A stretch of DNA of 64,000 nucleotides from Massospora cicadina (GCA_022478985.1 JAKSZP010004199.1:1-64000), one strand, 5' to 3'. Shown: positions 23,075 through 35,500, counted from the first letter of the stretch. Numbers and translations: made by a program. The notes: a model not told the origin generated them from the sequence alone.

Positions 23075-24200
23075 CACACCTTAGGTGCAAGGGGTGGGCA
23101 CCCGGGCCCACCAGCCTCCTCTAGATCCCCATGGGCCTTCACAGCAGTGCGGGTGTTAGCAGCAATGCTATTGGGGTTTTTGTTAATTTTTGTAGAGAGA
23201 GTTGCGTTGGCTTTAGCCTTCAATTTTTGTTTTCCCAACGTCGGACGAGTTTTTTGTGGTGCAGATGAGTTTGGTGCACCGTTGAGTGGTTCAAAATTTT
23301 TTTTTTCAGTTGGGATGGGTCCCAAGTCAGTTTTAACTGGAGCTTGGGTGCAACGATTGGGTGATATTGAATCCCCCATCAGATCCTCAGATTGAGTGGC
23401 CCACTCAGCATGGGCTTCCCAATCTGATTGGTTGATGGATTCCCAAGTTGCTTCCACCGCGAAGGTTTCCATGTCCTCCTGGCATTGTGAGTGTGGGATA
23501 GCGGTGGTGGCTTTGGCCGCTTCCTTGGCCGCAGCCCTGTGGGCCTACTTGGCCTTCTTCCGCTCTTGCGGGGGGATAGGCTTTACCATTAGGTAGCAGC
23601 CTTGTGCTCCCCATGGGAAAGCCTCCTTGGTGCTTGCGGTTGGTTCATAGTGCGCCTCTCCGCTGGCCATGGCCACCAAGGGGTGCTCTTGGAATGTGAT
23701 GCCCTCCTTGGTGGGGCATGCATGCGTCTTATGGCTGAACGCATCACAGTGGGTGCAAATGGGGGGCGCGCTGTCCACGGTCACCCAGAATGGGTGGGTG
23801 GTATGCCCTGCAATATCAATAAAAGTGGAGTGCGGGATCTGGGTTAGGTCCTTCGTGATCTCCTTGGTTGGGGTCAGGACTGCGATGGCTTTGCCAGTGC
23901 ACAGGTGTGGCATCAGTATGAAGTGTTGCATTTTAAAAGATTGTATTTCGCCATATACGGCGAGACCATCTTTCAGGTGTTGTTCCAAAATGTCACGTTT
24001 TACCATAGTAGGCATAAAAGTCAAACGTGAGGAAAATTTGGTGTGATTTTGTCCATCTGGTGCGTTTGGTTTTGACAACCATTGCTATTGAGGAGGTGAC
24101 CACTATGCGCACCGCCGCAGCCTTGTCTGCTGCCTCTTTGCTTTCAAAACCTAGGTCCAGCCAACCGCGTGACATGGAGTGAGGTGCGACGTACACCGCG
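23074..24200 (-). pseudogene. LINE-B ORF1 (Gag-like, CCHC zinc knuckle)
   Basis: ORF1 protein that coats LINE RNA. On the - strand, 24078-23074 is one frame with a single in-frame TAG at about 23545. Upstream codons MYVAPHSMSRGWLDLGFES (24196 onward) are in another frame, so there is one frameshift near 24070. The segment KRDILEQHLKDGLAVYGEI to GKAIAVLTP resembles an RRM-like fold. The knuckle CTHCDAFSHKTHAC (C-x2-C-x4-H-x4-C) is at about 23719-23678. The Lys/Ala/Pro-rich C-terminus ends at the TGA that overlaps the ORF2 ATG by one base. Confidence 0.85.
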
Positions 24201-24590
24201 GTCTAGAAAATTTTGTGCACATCTTCACAAAATTTTTCCCATAAGGCCATTTGTTGGATGTCCAGAAACATGCAGACTCTGAATTCCACCAATGAAAATG
24301 GCTGGGAGTGTGGCATGTTGATGTACTGGTTGCATCGTGCTTGTCATGTGAGTATCTCTGAGGAAATAGTGACCGCTTGTTTTTTAAAATTTTTGTCTAT
24401 TCCACCAGTTTCTCCGGGGCGTTTTTGAACGTTGGAGGCCGCGGGCCTTCCACCTGCTCCTCTTACCTTACTTGCCCAACTGCTCCCTGACATGGGCGCA
24501 GAATTATCTCTTCTGTGAGATTATCAAACTAGATTCAGTCTTGAATTGAATAGGTTGCAAAAGTGATTGCAACGAGAAAGAAAAGTTTAT

Positions 24591-24607
24591 GATTAGGATT
24601 TATTTTT
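24591..24607. repeat. LINE-B target-site duplication, right copy
   Basis: GATTAGGATTTATTTTT, partner of 19296-19312. The ORF1-only element continues after it. Confidence 0.92.
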
Positions 24608-24663
24608 TAACTAACCATGTAGATTGCTTGGAAAGTTATGCCAAGCGGAAAGAGAGTATAACT

Positions 24664-24681
24664 TTGCAATCTTTTATGTTA
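24664..24681. repeat. ORF1-only element copy 1, TSD right copy
   Basis: TTGCAATCTTTTATGTTA, partner of 17429-17446. Confidence 0.88.
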
Positions 24682-27600
24682 ATTATATAACTTTTAGTAC
24701 AAACATTTTTAAGTACATAACAGGAAGGTATCTCCTGTAAGGAGGTGATTTGTTTATTTATCATTACAACGTGAGGAGAAAACTTTTCTAAGTGGTAAGC
24801 AATACTTAATACCAGTAATGTCCTTGATCCTAGGTTATAGTAAACAACAATACAATTAGGGTATGAACTCAGAATCATGGATTTGATAAAAAGTTATTCA
24901 TTGTTAGGCGCTTTCTGATAAGCTTGGCAGATAAATCAAAAGGACTCTGAAAATTCTATTATCTGAAAATGAATAATAAGTTGGAATTAGGAGAGATTTA
25001 GCACCATAATTACTATATACAAAAAAAGGAATAAAATAATAGGCTTTAAATTTTTTACTTGATTACACTTCTATAATTTTCTTAAAACTGGTATCAAGCT
25101 CAAGGTATGAATGCAAAAGGTTTTGACTAGGTCTCAGGTCAGAAATAATTTTATAAGGCCTATTTAGACTAGTCTTCTTAAATAATCCAAATTCTTTTTC
25201 AAGCTAAAATTTCTGTTAGAGGGTTTTTTATAGACAAAAATTACCCTTAGAATGAAGTTTTTTGTATCTGACTCATCAAAAATAAAGCTATAAAGTTGCT
25301 AAAAAATTAGATCAAATGATAAGCCATCTGTTCTGGGATATTATCAGCCATAGTTTCCAAATAAAACGATGTGATAGTCATGCATATACTATAATGTCAA
25401 ATCACCCCCTTATGGTGGAATAAATCTCAAATTTTATCAGTGAAATGGATTTAGTCTTCATCTGTTTTCCCCGATGACTCTTTTTTATATATTGGTTTAT
25501 CCATTTTACCAAATATCTCCTCTTCCTTCAAACTGACTTAATAATCCCATCCATTTACATCTCAGAAGTTCAAAAAGATCAAAATCCAGTGGGTAAGGTT
25601 TATCTGCGGTTTACCTTTATATGGATTTTTATATAAAAATATCAATAACTGTATAATACTTTGACCCTTTAGGTAGATATAATTTACAAAGCTACCCTTT
25701 ACTTGGCTGCAAGCCTTGTACAATTAAATCTTGTGAGTTATAAGATTGTGATGAGTGCTTTAAATTTGTGATTTTTAGAATTAATCAACACATAATTTCT
25801 CACCTTGATACTAGGGTTTCCCCATTTTCTCTCATCCTTGCTTTTTAGTCTCAACTGCGTGATCCAGTCATTGCTTCACATCCTTAGTAATTTCTTGTGT
25901 GTTCATTTAATCTTGTCCTAAGATTTATTATAACTACTTATAAAAGGGTACGGGTATTTAGGTAAAGCATGGGAGCAAAAAGGGAGACATATCAATTGAC
26001 TCTTGAATTCAATTTCTGTAGGTTTTTTGAGCCTTTTCAAATAAAATCCATCAATACAATTAGAAGCCTAATACATATCATTGGAAGTATTGTTCAGGAA
26101 CACAATTTAAACTCTCAGTTTATTCGTCTAATTGTTAATGATTTCTTTTTGTTTTATAATTCTTTATTTTTTAATATTATCAAGAAGACGCCCTAAAATT
26201 TCAGGGTAAACTGGGACCCAAGATCATATATAACTTAGTCTGGTACTCAATTTTGGTGAAATTCTTCCAAGAATAGCACCGCACCTCCAATAAAGGTGAA
26301 TTTATGTGGAACAAGAGAGGGCTTTGGAACGCTTATTCATGAGATCTACTACCATTTTGATTGCATCCTCCATCCTTAATTTAAGAAGGGTAACAATGAA
26401 ATTCTTGCTTATGAATGGCCAGGGTTTCAGGACTTTTTAATGGCATTAGCTTTACTACTAAAAGGTTCAGTGAGGCTTTACACAAAGTTATTAGAGTTAT
26501 TGACTCAAGTATTTTCTTTATTTATACACTAGCCTGTACCATTAGTAGTGTCTGGTTACCAGGTCTCATTTTTTGTAACTCTGGGGTTCCCCTAGCCGAT
26601 GGCTATGATGTGATTCCAAGATCTCCTCCTATAAGCGCTTAATCAGAATCCATAAAATTCTTTCTATAATGGATTTATCTATATATATAATAAATCTTTG
26701 ATTCTTTCTGAAATTACCATTAACCATCCCCTTTGAATCACCGCTTACTAAAATATTCATTTAATTGGACTTGTTCTATATATGCACGTGGCTCCATCTC
26801 TCAACAAAGTAAAGATGCTTGGAGGAACATGGTTGACATAAATCACCGTCTAATTCCTTATTAATATATAACAAAATGGATCTTAACCCAGAGATTAAAG
26901 ATGAGGTTCTGATTGCCTGGGCGGTAGGTAATCTTAAGTTGAATTTTACCAGTTATAAGCGTAACCTGGCATGCCTATGATTCATTCTTTGTGGTTTCCA
27001 GTAGAGTTTCATGTATTTTGATCCTAATGGATTGTAATAAGCCAACAAGAGTTCCTAAGGTGATATTGCCATTCCTGAAGCAAAGAAATTATTGCTAACG
27101 ACTCTTTGTCATATATATTAGTTTGTAATACCTGGTTGCACCTTCAAACTGTAATAGCACAAGGGATATTTCAGGTCACCTTTCCTTTTCTTCAAAAAAA
27201 CTTCTCTAATGGCTCAACTATGAGACCTGTTTTAAAGATAAAATATATTTTGGGTCTCCTTGCATTAACAAAGGGTCCATAAGGAAATTCATCTCTACTC
27301 TAAAAAGCTTTCACTTCTGTGAGCTCTCATATAAAAATGTATCATCCTTGTAAAAAGTGTCAGGGGTACAATTATGTCTATAAGTTTTTGAGAAAAGTTT
27401 AATTTATTGGCCATACCCAGGTAACTTCAAACTACACTTTGATTGAAAGGTCTTTTCATAGTCTTGGTAGCTGTCAGAGTTTTAAATTAAGAATGAACAA
27501 AAATTTAGCTGTTGAATCAAGTTTCATAAATAATTCACCAATTAGTTCCCTATAAACAATAGGATTAATATTGGAGAAGGCAAAAATACTACTAATCAGG

Positions 27601-30170
27601 AATCTTTAAAAAAGATAGCTCTATACCACCTGTTGATTAATTGATTGAATCAACCTCATTATTTACAACAACAAAATCAGGAAGCTTTTGTACAATGGTG
27701 TCACATTTCATCAGATACTGGAAAACAAAGATCATTGTTAAATTTATTAATTTATATGAGTCAAAAAATCAATAATGTGATAGATTTAGTCATTTTCCAA
27801 CGCCACGAGTTTCCAAAGCCCTATAGTATATCAATCAACCACACCATAATAAATGATTCCAAGTTATAAAAAAATTATATTGTTTTTAGCACATTATCTC
27901 GGTAACTTTAGGAAATTAATGTTCAAAGCTGGTCCTAATTATAAGATAGAAACAGCGACCTTTCTCAATATGAAAAGACCTACTCCATTATATTAGGCTA
28001 ATTCATATCGCTGGCTGCTGATCTAAGAGAATCTAAAATTCCTTAAATAAAACATCTTCAAGCTTTAAAAATATAAGACCTCATCTCAACGTGTTCATGA
28101 AGTTAAGATTCAATGCTTACCCTAAGAGGCTCCAAGTTATTAAAAACAATCATGAAAAATAATTCTAGTAAAGATTATACTTCATCCATTAGAACGGGTA
28201 GTGTCACTAGGTAGAGTAATATTTTACAGTATGAAGCGCTCTAATGCAGTATGGGAGCCAGGAGTTCTGTGTCACCTTTGAGTTCTCTTTATCACTTTCA
28301 ATAATGATTATTATCGTGCTAAATATGAAAACATCAAACCACCATCCAGCAACCTTTAAATGGAATCTACTAACTAGTAGTCATTCCAATCTGTCCTAAG
28401 CTACACCTTACCATCCACTATAATATTTTTATGGCCTCTCTCAACTACTTGCTAGTGAATTGATAATCATGCATATCGATATTCCCATAAATTGCTCATC
28501 AATATATCTAATACCTTGCTCAAAAATAATGGTATTTATCTAAGATTTTTTAGGTTTACTACACAGGTTTGTATGTGATTAATTCATTAAAAATAAGAAC
28601 GCAATGATAGTTATATGAAGACATCTATCCAGTTAAGTTTCTCTATGTCCAATGGTAACAATCTCGTTTAAATATTCTCCTACAGGAAAGTACTGACAAC
28701 CTTTCTTATGGTAGCTTGAGAACAAATTGGATGATAGAAACTATCCCTAAAACTCTACACAAGAGTACTTGATAACAAATTAGATAAGGGAAATTACTCT
28801 AAAATTCATCCACAAAAGAACAATACTAAAAAATCGTATTGAAATCTAATTTACTACTTTTATGTACTGTCTTTATTTTCATCAAACAAGGGCTTTAAAT
28901 AGGGAATTCGGCGCCCAACTCTTTAGTTGGCACCTCAATATGAATAGCATCCATCTCTGTCAAGCTAAACCCTAAACAATTATAAAATGATGAACACTTC
29001 ATTCACCTAGTTGAAATTTCACCACCGATTAGATTTTAACCTTACATGTGTTAGATTCAAATATTATGCCCCAACACTTTTATCCAATCCCAGAAGATTA
29101 ACCTTTACAAGCTAGCATCTTCTAAGGCAAAGGACAGTTTGCCTATTTATAGAAGACTACTTCGCTTAGGATATACTAAAAGTTACTGCCAAAAAGTGTT
29201 TATAAGGCTTCATTAACAAAAAACACCCTTATCAACTGGCAACAAATCCTTTTTGATCCACGTAATAAAGTTTAATTGTTGATGATTAAACTGATAGTTG
29301 GACTTCTTGCATACATTGTTAGGGATAATTTTTGATGAGCCATTAATTGTCAGGTTTGGCATAAAATCCTAAATAGAATAAACTAATGTCTCATATGCAA
29401 ACATTCCCTAACAATAGTTTTTATACATCAATAGCTCCAAAAGCTCTTAAGTTGCTTATCAGTAAAGTGAACTAGAGCTTGATAAAAAATTAGATATTAA
29501 ATATCACACTTAGATAATGTGGGCATTCCAAAATCTTAAGAGTATTTTAGGGGTGGCTTACCACTTAGAATCGATGCAAACTCTAATACTCATGTTGAGA
29601 ATATTAATTATTTTACCCCAAACTTTATTGCAGCAATTAGGAGGTTACCTTGGACAGCCAAGGACTGTTGAATATAACAAAAACTAGATTGTCCTGCTCA
29701 AATATAAAATCTGTTGGGTGTTTGAAAAACAGGTAAACTTCTGCCTATAAGGTGTTGTGAAAAATTTAGATGAATGTTCAGGAGGACTCACATGGCAAAA
29801 TAATATGGTTCCATCCTCTCAATCTCAAATAGCAACAGAGAATAGTTTAGTATGGACCCTAATCCGTGACTTCCAACAATGTTTCCAGGAGCTTTTCTTG
29901 AAAGAGTGTATCTATGGACCTTAGGGCATGAAGGGCCCTCAGGACCGCGTGGACCTCTGGGACCCCTCATCCCCACACTTTTATCTACTAAAGGTGCCAA
30001 AGACTTTTAAAAAAAGAATCGTTACCCATGATTTAGACCTCATGCATTCAGTGGGTATTGTAGCCTGAGGGTATGGAATCCATCTAGATGACACCTCATT
30101 GACCCAAGTAACACCTTAGAAGTATTGCAAGGAGAAATTTAAGGCTTTAGGCATCAACTATCAAGCTAGA
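24682..30170. other. AT-rich intergenic DNA, nothing recognised
   Basis: About 5.5 kb with ORFs under 80 codons. Translations such as those at 25969-26196, 26415-26642 and 27645-27869 are of low complexity or unfamiliar, and no transposon or gene motif stands out. It could hold very old insertions that are now unreadable. Confidence 0.55.
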
Positions 30171-31314
30171 TGTGACGAAAGGGGACCTTCCACATTGCAA
30201 CAAAAAAGTTGGGCCATAGGGCCCAAGTGAGGGCCACAAACAGGAGAGTGCAGCTGTGGTCAGCCCTTCGTTTGTTGGCTTGATGAGCAACTATTGATAT
30301 ATCCTTAGAATGTGGTGATAACAATGCTAACACTGAGGAGAACATTCTGTCCGCCAGAAAGGGCGTACAGAGAGACAACTGCTCTATCAAAGTCTGAGGA
30401 ATGGTCCATTTGTCGCTCAGATTACAGAGCTTTTTTTCCAAAATTTTAATAAATGATTTTCAAAATTTTAAAATTTTATTATCCAATTTTAAAGGTTTTT
30501 TATTTAATATACTAGAAGAAGAAGTTGTCCTAAACACCTTCGTCTAGATATATTTATGTTAGGAAGCAGGGGTATGGGGGAATTTCTTCCCACAGAGCCA
30601 CAGGCGGTAGGCTGTCCATGAGCCTAATTTTAGAATCTCAGACTATATATTCCCATCTGGGCCCTTTCTAGACCGTTTGTTAGGTACCCCAGGTGTACAA
30701 AAACTTTTCTGCATCTTTTTTCATTTGTTGGGGACGAATTAGAGCTCATCTTTCTGTCAACATTATCACAAAAGTTTAAACTATTATTCATTAAAAGTTT
30801 TCTAGCAACTTCTGATCTGCTTGCTGCTGCTCCCTTGACTCTCGGTACTTCCTTTTTGGCGTAATTCAGTTTGGCAGCCCCTGATTCGCTGGGCTGCCCT
30901 TCGCCATAGCCTCTTTATCCTTGGCTAGTGGCAGATTTGACTTGGCAGCTCCTGATTTGCTGAGCTGCCCATTTCTGTGGTTATCAATGTTACTGCTTTT
31001 GCCAAAACTGCGCAGCCAAGTTCTCTGGGATGCCCTTTGCCATTGTCCTCATCATTTCTAATTTCAGCAGATTTCAGGTTGTCAGCCTTTGTTTAGACCA
31101 GTTCACCATTTATGCCAGCTCTTTCCACCTCCGCTCCAAGGTTTAGTCAATTTGTTAGCATCTGATTTGTCAGAATGTCATTTACAAGGGTTGTTGCCCT
31201 CAAACTCTACAATTTTATTTTTGTTATTAATATTACTAGGAGCCCCAATCCCCGCCTTATGAGGGCCACGGCTATGTGTCAGTCAGGAAGCGCCTTGACT
31301 GCTACATCACCACA
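30171..31314 (-). repeat. El2 left LTR (3' LTR)
   Basis: 1144 bp, beginning TGTGACGAAAGGGG and ending CACCACA on the + strand. It matches 44716-45092 followed by 51537-52298, with an exact switch at the El4 insertion point (30563/30564). Compositional blocks rich in GCAGCC...CTGATTCGCTGGGCTGCC recur near 30835-31000. Confidence 0.88.
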
Positions 31315-31490
31315 CTAGATGAAGCCCCTTGCGTCCCCAGTATTCCTCCAACTTCTGGGGGCAGTTGGCAAATCAGCGGCTGTTTTCCAGAAGGATTCTT
31401 CTATTGGGTAGCCAACCCATTTTACCAAGTACCATCACTTTCTGCGAGTGATATTAGTATTCAAGATCTCCTCCACCTCATACTCCGCCT
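31315..31490 (-). pseudogene. El2 chromodomain
   Basis: C-terminal chromodomain of a chromovirus integrase, which in known families steers insertion to modified histones. The - strand reads YEVEEILNTNITRRK, then one TGA, then WYLVKWVGYPIEESFWKTAADLP. The aromatic cage positions Y, W and F/W are recognisable. The predicted stop codon TAG directly abuts the LTR at 31315, so the ORF ends at the last internal base. Confidence 0.85.
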
Positions 31491-32815
31491 CTCTTGTGTT
31501 GTCCAACTGTGCTGGCTCCAGCTTCTCTGGTATGTGGCCTTCAAATTTCTTGAGCTGCGAAAAATGCAAAACTTGGTGTGCGTGCGATCCTTCTAGGAAT
31601 TCTAGTTTGTACGCCACCTCATTCACCTGTCTGAGGATCTTGTAGGGCCCTAGGTTGACGTGTCCAAACTTCCTACACTGTCCTAAGGTGTTTAGTGCTT
31701 GGAATTTTATAAAAACCTGATCCTTATCTTTAAGGGCGGAGCCTCAGAGTGATGCGCATCCACCTTCCTCTTCTAAGCCCCTTCCGCCTTCTATAGGTTG
31801 ACTCTTAGTGTCTTCATATTTTCCTCATTCTGGTCACTAAATCATCCTCCGCAGGGTTAGTTTCCCCAGCATGTCCCTCCACCATCCGAGAGTGATACCT
31901 ATGGTTTGCAAAAAAGGGAGACATACTAGACAATGTGTGTGTCAGGTTGTTGTACGCAAACAGTGCAATTCTCAACCACTTGGCCCAATTATTTGTCATG
32001 TGTTAGTACCATAAAAACTGTTCAGGGGTCTAATTGACCCTTACATCTGGACAAACAATTGGGGATAGTAAGCGGAGGAACAGCATGATTTAATCTTAAG
32101 ATTTTCCAGGAGGTAATTCCAAAACCTAAAGAAGAACTGCAGACCGTGTCCAAAATGACCTTGTCTGGGAGTCCATGTCGGGCAAAGACCTCCCTCAAAA
32201 GAATTCGGCCATGTCCCTTAACATGACATTAGAGGTGCATTGAAGAATTCAGCATATATTGTCAGTCAGTCCATTAACAGCATGACTGCATCGTAGCCCT
32301 CCGATTTTGGGAGCCCAGTGAAGAATCCACTTTAAGGGAGATCCACGGCATTTGTGTTATCTTCATTGGTTTCAACTTCCCTGAAGGTTTGCTTTGAGAT
32401 GGCTTTGATGGGCAAAGGAAAGGAAGCTCATGGTATACCCTCTTATAGTTCCCGCCAAGCCAAGCCAGGAGCAGTTCTGGCATATCAACTCGATTGTTTT
32501 CCCCACACTAGGGTGTCCCGCCAGGGGGTAGTCATGACATAACTCCATTACCTCAGTTTGAAGCTTGAGCGTCAGGATCTATATGCAGTTGTGGTGCAGG
32601 ATGAGGCCACCCTCCTTCCTATAATTGTTGTAACCTTCTCTGGAGTCCCCTCCCTCTATCTCTTTCCTGACCTTATCCCCAATTTTGGCGTGTTGTTGGG
32701 CTGTCCAAATCCTCTCTGTTAAGTCGAAGCGTTTTTCCTGTATTGATGCAAACACCTGGGGAGGGAGTATTGGGGCTGTTTTAAATATGTCCAGCCCCTC
32801 CTTCGCAAAGGTCAT
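31490..32815 (-). pseudogene. El2 integrase remnant
   Basis: Read on the - strand. The region before the core, with LTERIWTAQQHA, is at 32815-32579. A core piece with KITQMPWISLKVDSSLG, the first-Asp block, is at 32483-32274. The WAKWLRIALFAYNNLTHTLSSMSPFFANH block, typical of chromovirus integrases, is at 31999-31814. A GxHAHQVLHFSQLKKFEG segment leads into the chromodomain at 31626-31500. Stops and frameshifts separate the pieces, and I could not place the full DDE triad. Confidence 0.8.
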
Positions 32816-34230
32816 TTTGAGGTCCCAGCTAAGTAGGTCTGGGAGTAAGTTGCTCTCCCGGGCTTGTATTCTATCTTAAAGTCATATTGAGTCAGCTCTA
32901 GGCGCAAGCAGGCTTCTCTCTGGTTCATCCTATGAGGGCTCTTGTGGAACTCCAGGGCCCTGTGGTCAGTCCAGATTTTGAACGGGTGGCACAAATACAA
33001 CAGGATATGCTGCCACTCATCTAGTGCTGTGACAATCGCCAAGAGTTTCTTGTCAAAGATGTGGTTTGTTTCTGTCAGTAGCATCTTACTGATGGAGTAG
33101 CATGCTTGGTGCTCCAAAACATCCTCACCTATCTGCAAGAGGATCTCCCCATAGCGAAATTGGACGTATCTGTCTCCACAATGAATGGACAGTCAGCGTC
33201 TGGGTGCACTAGGACTAGTGCTGTGAGAAAGGCCTCCTTGATGGCCTGAAAAACCATCTCATCCTCCTCTACCCATTAAAAAGGGATTTGCCCTGTCATT
33301 CAGGTAAGCGGGGCTGCTGTTTCTGAGAAGTCCTTGGTTAATCTCCCCAGAAAATTTACCACTTCTAAGAAACTGCGCACCCCCATCTTATCCATTGGCG
33401 CTGCCAACTCTTTAACTGCTGTCAGCTTGTCTGGGCAGATGGCCATATCCTTTCTTGATTACAACGTTGCCTAGAGAAGATACTTAGCCCTTGTAGGACT
33501 CGCATTTGGAGACTTCAACCGCAGGTTAGCCTTGTCCAGCGCCCTGAGGACCTTTCTGTAGTCCTACGTGTTCATGCCACAAAACTTAGAGAACACCAAG
33601 ATGTCATCTATGTTTGCGACTCAGCATTTCCCAATCAAATCGCCTAGTGCATGGTTAATGGTCCTTTGGAAAAATGCTGGGGTGTTCTTAAGCCCAAATG
33701 GCATGACCTTGTACTCATATACTTCTAGGTGACACTTGAAGGCTGTGTATTGTTGTTGCTCAGGTAAAACAGGCACTTGGTTGAAGGCGTCAACCAAGTC
33801 CAACTTTGAGAGGCTCTTGTCTTCCAGCAATCATCTGAGAGATGCTCTCCATCAGCGGGATGGGATATGGGTCCATTTCAGTTATGGATTTCAACGGCGG
33901 TAGTTGACACAGGGGTAGAGCTCGCTGTTGGCCTTGAGGACCAGGAGGGTGGGAGACACCGCTGGTGATTTCAAAGGCACAAACATCCCTCGCTCCAACA
34001 TATCCTTCACGTACTGGTCTAGGGCTTCTCTTGCTCTGGAGTTCAGGGGGTAAACTGGGCTTCCTTTTTGGAGCTCTGTGTCCCTTTCAAACTTAAATGA
34101 GAACGCTAAGGAGCCCTGGGAGGCGCAGGTGGCGGCAACGCTTCTCTGGAACAGGCGTTCATAGTCTTTGGATTCCTCTAATACCCTTTCCATCTCTGTC
34201 CCTAGGTGCACATAGTTCAAGCCAGGCCTG
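32812..34230 (-). pseudogene. El2 reverse transcriptase and RNase H remnant
   Basis: RT N-terminus at 34220-33891 includes YPLNSRAREALDQYVKDMLERGMFVP and SPTLLVLKANSELYPCVNYRR. The central part at 33830-33621 includes LSKLDLVDAFNQV (motif A), KVMPFGLKNTPAFFQRTINHALGD (motif B) and, just after it, NIDDILVFS near 33610, where both Asp residues remain but the usual Tyr is Asn. RNase H lies at 33138-32812 with NHIFDKKLLAIVTALDEWQHIL and IWTDHRALEF. The MPFGLxNxPAxFQ and YIDD-like motifs set it apart from El1, El3 and El4. Confidence 0.88.
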
Positions 34231-34267
34231 CTCCTGCCTGAGGTAAATAATATAGCGTTATAAGTTC

Positions 34268-35500
34268 TTAATCCTTAAGGTGAAGCGTCACCTGGCCCAC
34301 CTTCAGATCAAAGTGTGGTGAGTACTTGTGCCACCATCTCATGCCCAGAATGATGGGGTTTGGCAGGTTCTGGATAGCGCAAAAGTCTTCCCTGAAGTGG
34401 TTGAGTCCCTGATGAAGCTTGGTCCTAGGATCAATCTCCCAGCATTCTAATGACAAGGAGGAATCTGCAAAAGTCACGGTACCCTTTGCTTGCATTTGTA
34501 CTTTCAATCTCTTGGCTATGTTCTAATCCAGGTAGTTTTCTTCAGCTCCAGTGTCCACTAGTGCCCACAGTTTTTCCAACTTGACCCATTTTCCTTTCTT
34601 CCTTCACTTTAAAGTAAAAGGAATAAACAGATAAGAGGAACCATTTCTTTTATTGAGTGAAGAAATTTAAGCGGCAGTTGGGCAAAGTTTTAATAGGGAC
34701 CAACGAGCTGCTGTGAGTTGCTGGTGAAGGAGCCACAGGGCGTGGAGCAGTTTCACTGGAGCCCACCTGCTCTTGTTGCCCCTCATGGTTTGAGATGGCT
34801 CTGACTCCAAGCGTTGTCCGCGGATTCTACTGTGATTCCCAGGCACAGGGGTCCTGGCCTGAACCAAGGATAGCTGATTCTCTACCTGAGAGGCAACAGT
34901 GACCTCCCCCTCCAAAGTTGCACCTAGGTGGGTAGCGACCATAGCCACAAGGATGTCTGGGCAAAGGTTCTGTCTGAACATCCGTGTGAGCTTGGAAGGA
35001 GTCACATTTGTGGCTTTGGCTAGGGTCCAAAACAGCTGAGCGTACTTCTTGACGGCCATTCTCCATTGGCTGAGGGATGAGAGTGCTTACCAGGCGTCAT
35101 CCTGAGGGTCATTTGGGGTGGCGGCACTTTCAACAAAATTGGAGGAAGTCCTCCAGAGAGGTTAAAAGGGCCAGATGTGTTTCCAAGAGGTTGGTGAGCC
35201 AGATGGACAAGTTCTTTGGCAGGTCTGCTATCTCCTGGGCAATCTAGAGGGATGTTGCCATTGTCCCCCAGTTGCTGTGGTGAGGCAGTACTGCAATATG
35301 ACGTGAGAGTAGCTCAATGCATTACACTCAACTCTTCCACGGTCAGCGCTTGTCTAATCTCAGACGCGGCATCAACATGTTGGACATAAGCAATGGAGTT
35401 CCCTTGGGAGGGGAGGAGGCGAGCAGCATCCCTTAGAAGGAACAGAAAGGAAAAGATAATCATCAGGAGAGTGGTTGTGTGCTCAACCAAGCGGTTTGGG
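34268..35500 (-). pseudogene. El2 gag and protease remnant
   Basis: Gag-like matrix/capsid sequence on the - strand at 35059-34667, with YAQLFWTLAKATNVTPSKLTRMFRQNLCPDILVAM in the capsid style of Ty3 gag. An aspartic protease follows: LVDTGAEENYL near 34560-34528 is the active-site DTGA, and NPIILGMRWWHKYSP (34507-34268) is the partner ILG block. 35060-35500 shows no clear frame but is expected to be gag N-terminus. No intact zinc knuckle was seen. Confidence 0.72.

Larger units (their letters stand above)
19313..24590 (-). mobile_element. LINE-B: full-length non-LTR retrotransposon, 5.28 kb
   Basis: On the - strand from 24590 (5' end) to 19313 (3' end). It holds a 5' UTR, ORF1 with a CCHC knuckle, ORF2 with endonuclease, RT and C-terminal zinc finger, and a 3' tail of repeated TAAAATT units (19313-19331). 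It is bounded by a perfect 17 bp TSD. In element orientation the target reads TT/AAAAA, as for L1-type endonucleases. The clade is not certain: endonuclease plus FADD-type RT plus zf-RVT fits Tad/I/L1-like elements. ORFs carry a handful of stops and frameshifts, so it looks younger than LINE-A. Confidence 0.93.
17447..24663 (-). mobile_element. ORF1-only non-LTR retroposon, copy 1 (interrupted by LINE-B)
   Basis: The element proper is 17447-19312 plus 24608-24663, about 1.92 kb. It lies on the - strand with its 5' end at 24663 and its A-rich 3' tail (GTTAAATAAAAT on the - strand) at 17447. It is bounded by a perfect 18 bp TSD. It matches copy 2 (53392-55307, 1916 bp) end to end. It encodes one Gag/ORF1-like protein and has no endonuclease or RT. 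LINE-B sits 56 bp inside its 5' end. Uninterrupted copy 2 shows the empty site near 55234-55255, which proves the order of events. Confidence 0.85.

Noticed and set aside
23147..24046. + strand ORFs of 82-125 codons
   Set aside because: Antisense shadows of LINE-B ORF1, which has a knuckle and a nearly open frame on the - strand.
25969..27869. Three 74-75 codon ORFs as host genes
   Set aside because: No motif, no clustering and amino-acid composition typical of random AT-rich DNA.
29788..30000. Collagen-like GPRGPRGPEGP peptide on the - strand
   Set aside because: Only three or four triplets in a 70-codon ORF with no further support. Chance is likely.
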